28,982 bases of DNA from Candidatus Liptonbacteria bacterium (lineage in GTDB: Bacteria > Patescibacteriota > Minisyncoccia > UBA6257 > 2-01-FULL-56-20). The stretch spans positions 1-28,982 of the forward strand of contig JACRFR010000020.1 of NCBI GenBank assembly GCA_016212635.1, written 5' to 3'. Positions 28,685 to 28,982 of this stretch are shown here, one piece after another. The number at the start of each line of letters is the position of its first letter. Position 1 is the first letter of the stretch. A program made the position numbers and the translations under genes. The notes under the pieces are model-generated. The model was not told the origin of the DNA, made no database searches, and worked only from the letters and a program-made list of their open reading frames with translations.

Positions 28685-28846
28685 CTACATCATCATTTTA
28701 GCAAAATAGAAAGCGAGCAACCAGATAATACTTGCAAAGATCGCGCCGGCAATGAAACCGGACAAGGAGGAGGCCAAAATGTGTCCGATTTGAAAACGGA
28801 AGCTGCGCTGCTCGTCGGAAATAAAGTCTCGCGCCGCACTGTTCAT
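28685..28846 (-). CDS. Small single-span membrane protein, 53 aa
   Basis: 53 aa: MNSAARDFISDEQRSFRFQI, then a hydrophobic stretch GHILASSLSGFIAGAIFASI continuing IWLLAFYFAKMMM, giving one or two tight membrane helices after an amphipathic N-terminus. It is too short for a family call. Support for being real: an ATG with stops upstream, a coherent membrane protein and a proper terminator 11 bases after the TAG stop. A weak extended -10 (TGCTATGGT, minus strand, 28900-28893) lies about 47 bases upstream of the start. Function unknown. Confidence 0.65.
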   Translation of the reverse strand: MNSAARDFISDEQRSFRFQIGHILASSLSGFIAGAIFASIIWLLAFYFAKMMM

Positions 28847-28982
28847 AAATTTAGTGAATTTACCAGTTGATTAGCCTGACCTTTGTGGCTCCACCATAGC
28901 ACAAATCGTATCTTTCGAAAAGGGCAGGGGTGGGGATAACGGTTAGAACCCATCTCCAAAGTAGGTTTTAGGCCAAAATGAG
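28847..28982. other. Window end without a recognised gene
   Basis: No coding frame is supported. It holds the likely leader of the 53-aa gene and, at 28950-28959, CCATCTCCAA, which matches ten bases of the terminal repeat of the element at 26251-26432. This could be the edge of another copy that continues past the window. Confidence 0.35.

Noticed and set aside
1..28982. tRNA, rRNA or riboswitch
   Set aside because: No cloverleaf, rRNA-like or known riboswitch core could be recognised by eye in the gaps; a covariance-model scan would be needed to exclude them fully.

Overview
The window looks like a chromosome segment from a Candidate Phyla Radiation (Patescibacteria) bacterium, probably Parcubacteria-like and with fairly high GC. 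The grounds are: an outer-membrane-free type IV pilus operon with very short or absent 5' leaders, few Shine-Dalgarno sites, the order hisS - HIT - rpsU - yqeY - ybeY - ftsA - ftsZ, several N-out/C-anchored surface proteins of a type common in that radiation, and repeat-filled gene junctions. TGA ends several genes (for example yqeY and ybeY), so the UGA-glycine code of Gracilibacteria/Absconditabacteria does not apply. The assignment rests on gene content only.

Layout. (1) 1-7840, + strand: type IV pilus assembly. A pilin C-terminus, pilB ATPase, pilC platform protein, two prepilin-like proteins, a secreted GWI-repeat protein, a PilX-like minor pilin and a PilM/PilN-type fusion. (2) 7783-16700: housekeeping. 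pth (antisense to the pilM end), lepB, hisS, a HIT hydrolase, rpsU, yqeY, ybeY, ftsA, ftsZ, an unknown gene and rmuC. (3) 16793-28982: accessory and surface region. A 390-aa membrane-anchored FN3-like protein, an MNT/HEPN toxin-antitoxin pair, a very GC-rich secreted protein with one Ig-like domain, a 1714-aa modular surface protein with the same kind of C-terminal anchor, a MITE-like element, another anchored Ig-like protein, an AbiEii-type toxin-antitoxin pair and a 53-aa membrane protein.

The most unusual signal is in the junctions. Many are filled with arrays of 7-bp units (TGATACY, AGCGAAG, CTCCTCG, CCGCTCT, TACTCCC, AATCATT, TGATCAA, CTTCTCA, AGTCAAT). The sequence differs from place to place but the unit length stays at seven. 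In three consecutive pilin-type genes a pyrimidine array lies inside the coding sequence and encodes most of the prepilin leader peptide. A complementary purine array sits just before each of these genes, with a -10-like box and the start codon between the two arms. Because seven is not a multiple of three, gain or loss of one unit would shift the frame of the pilin gene. This suggests phase-variable pili, a proposal that can be tested in reads.

How it may work together: PilB, PilC and PilM/N assemble pilins whose processing enzyme is not in this window. LepB would release secreted proteins, and the anchored FN3/Ig-like proteins would project from the cell. Two nucleotidyltransferase-type toxin-antitoxin modules bracket the main surface-protein block.
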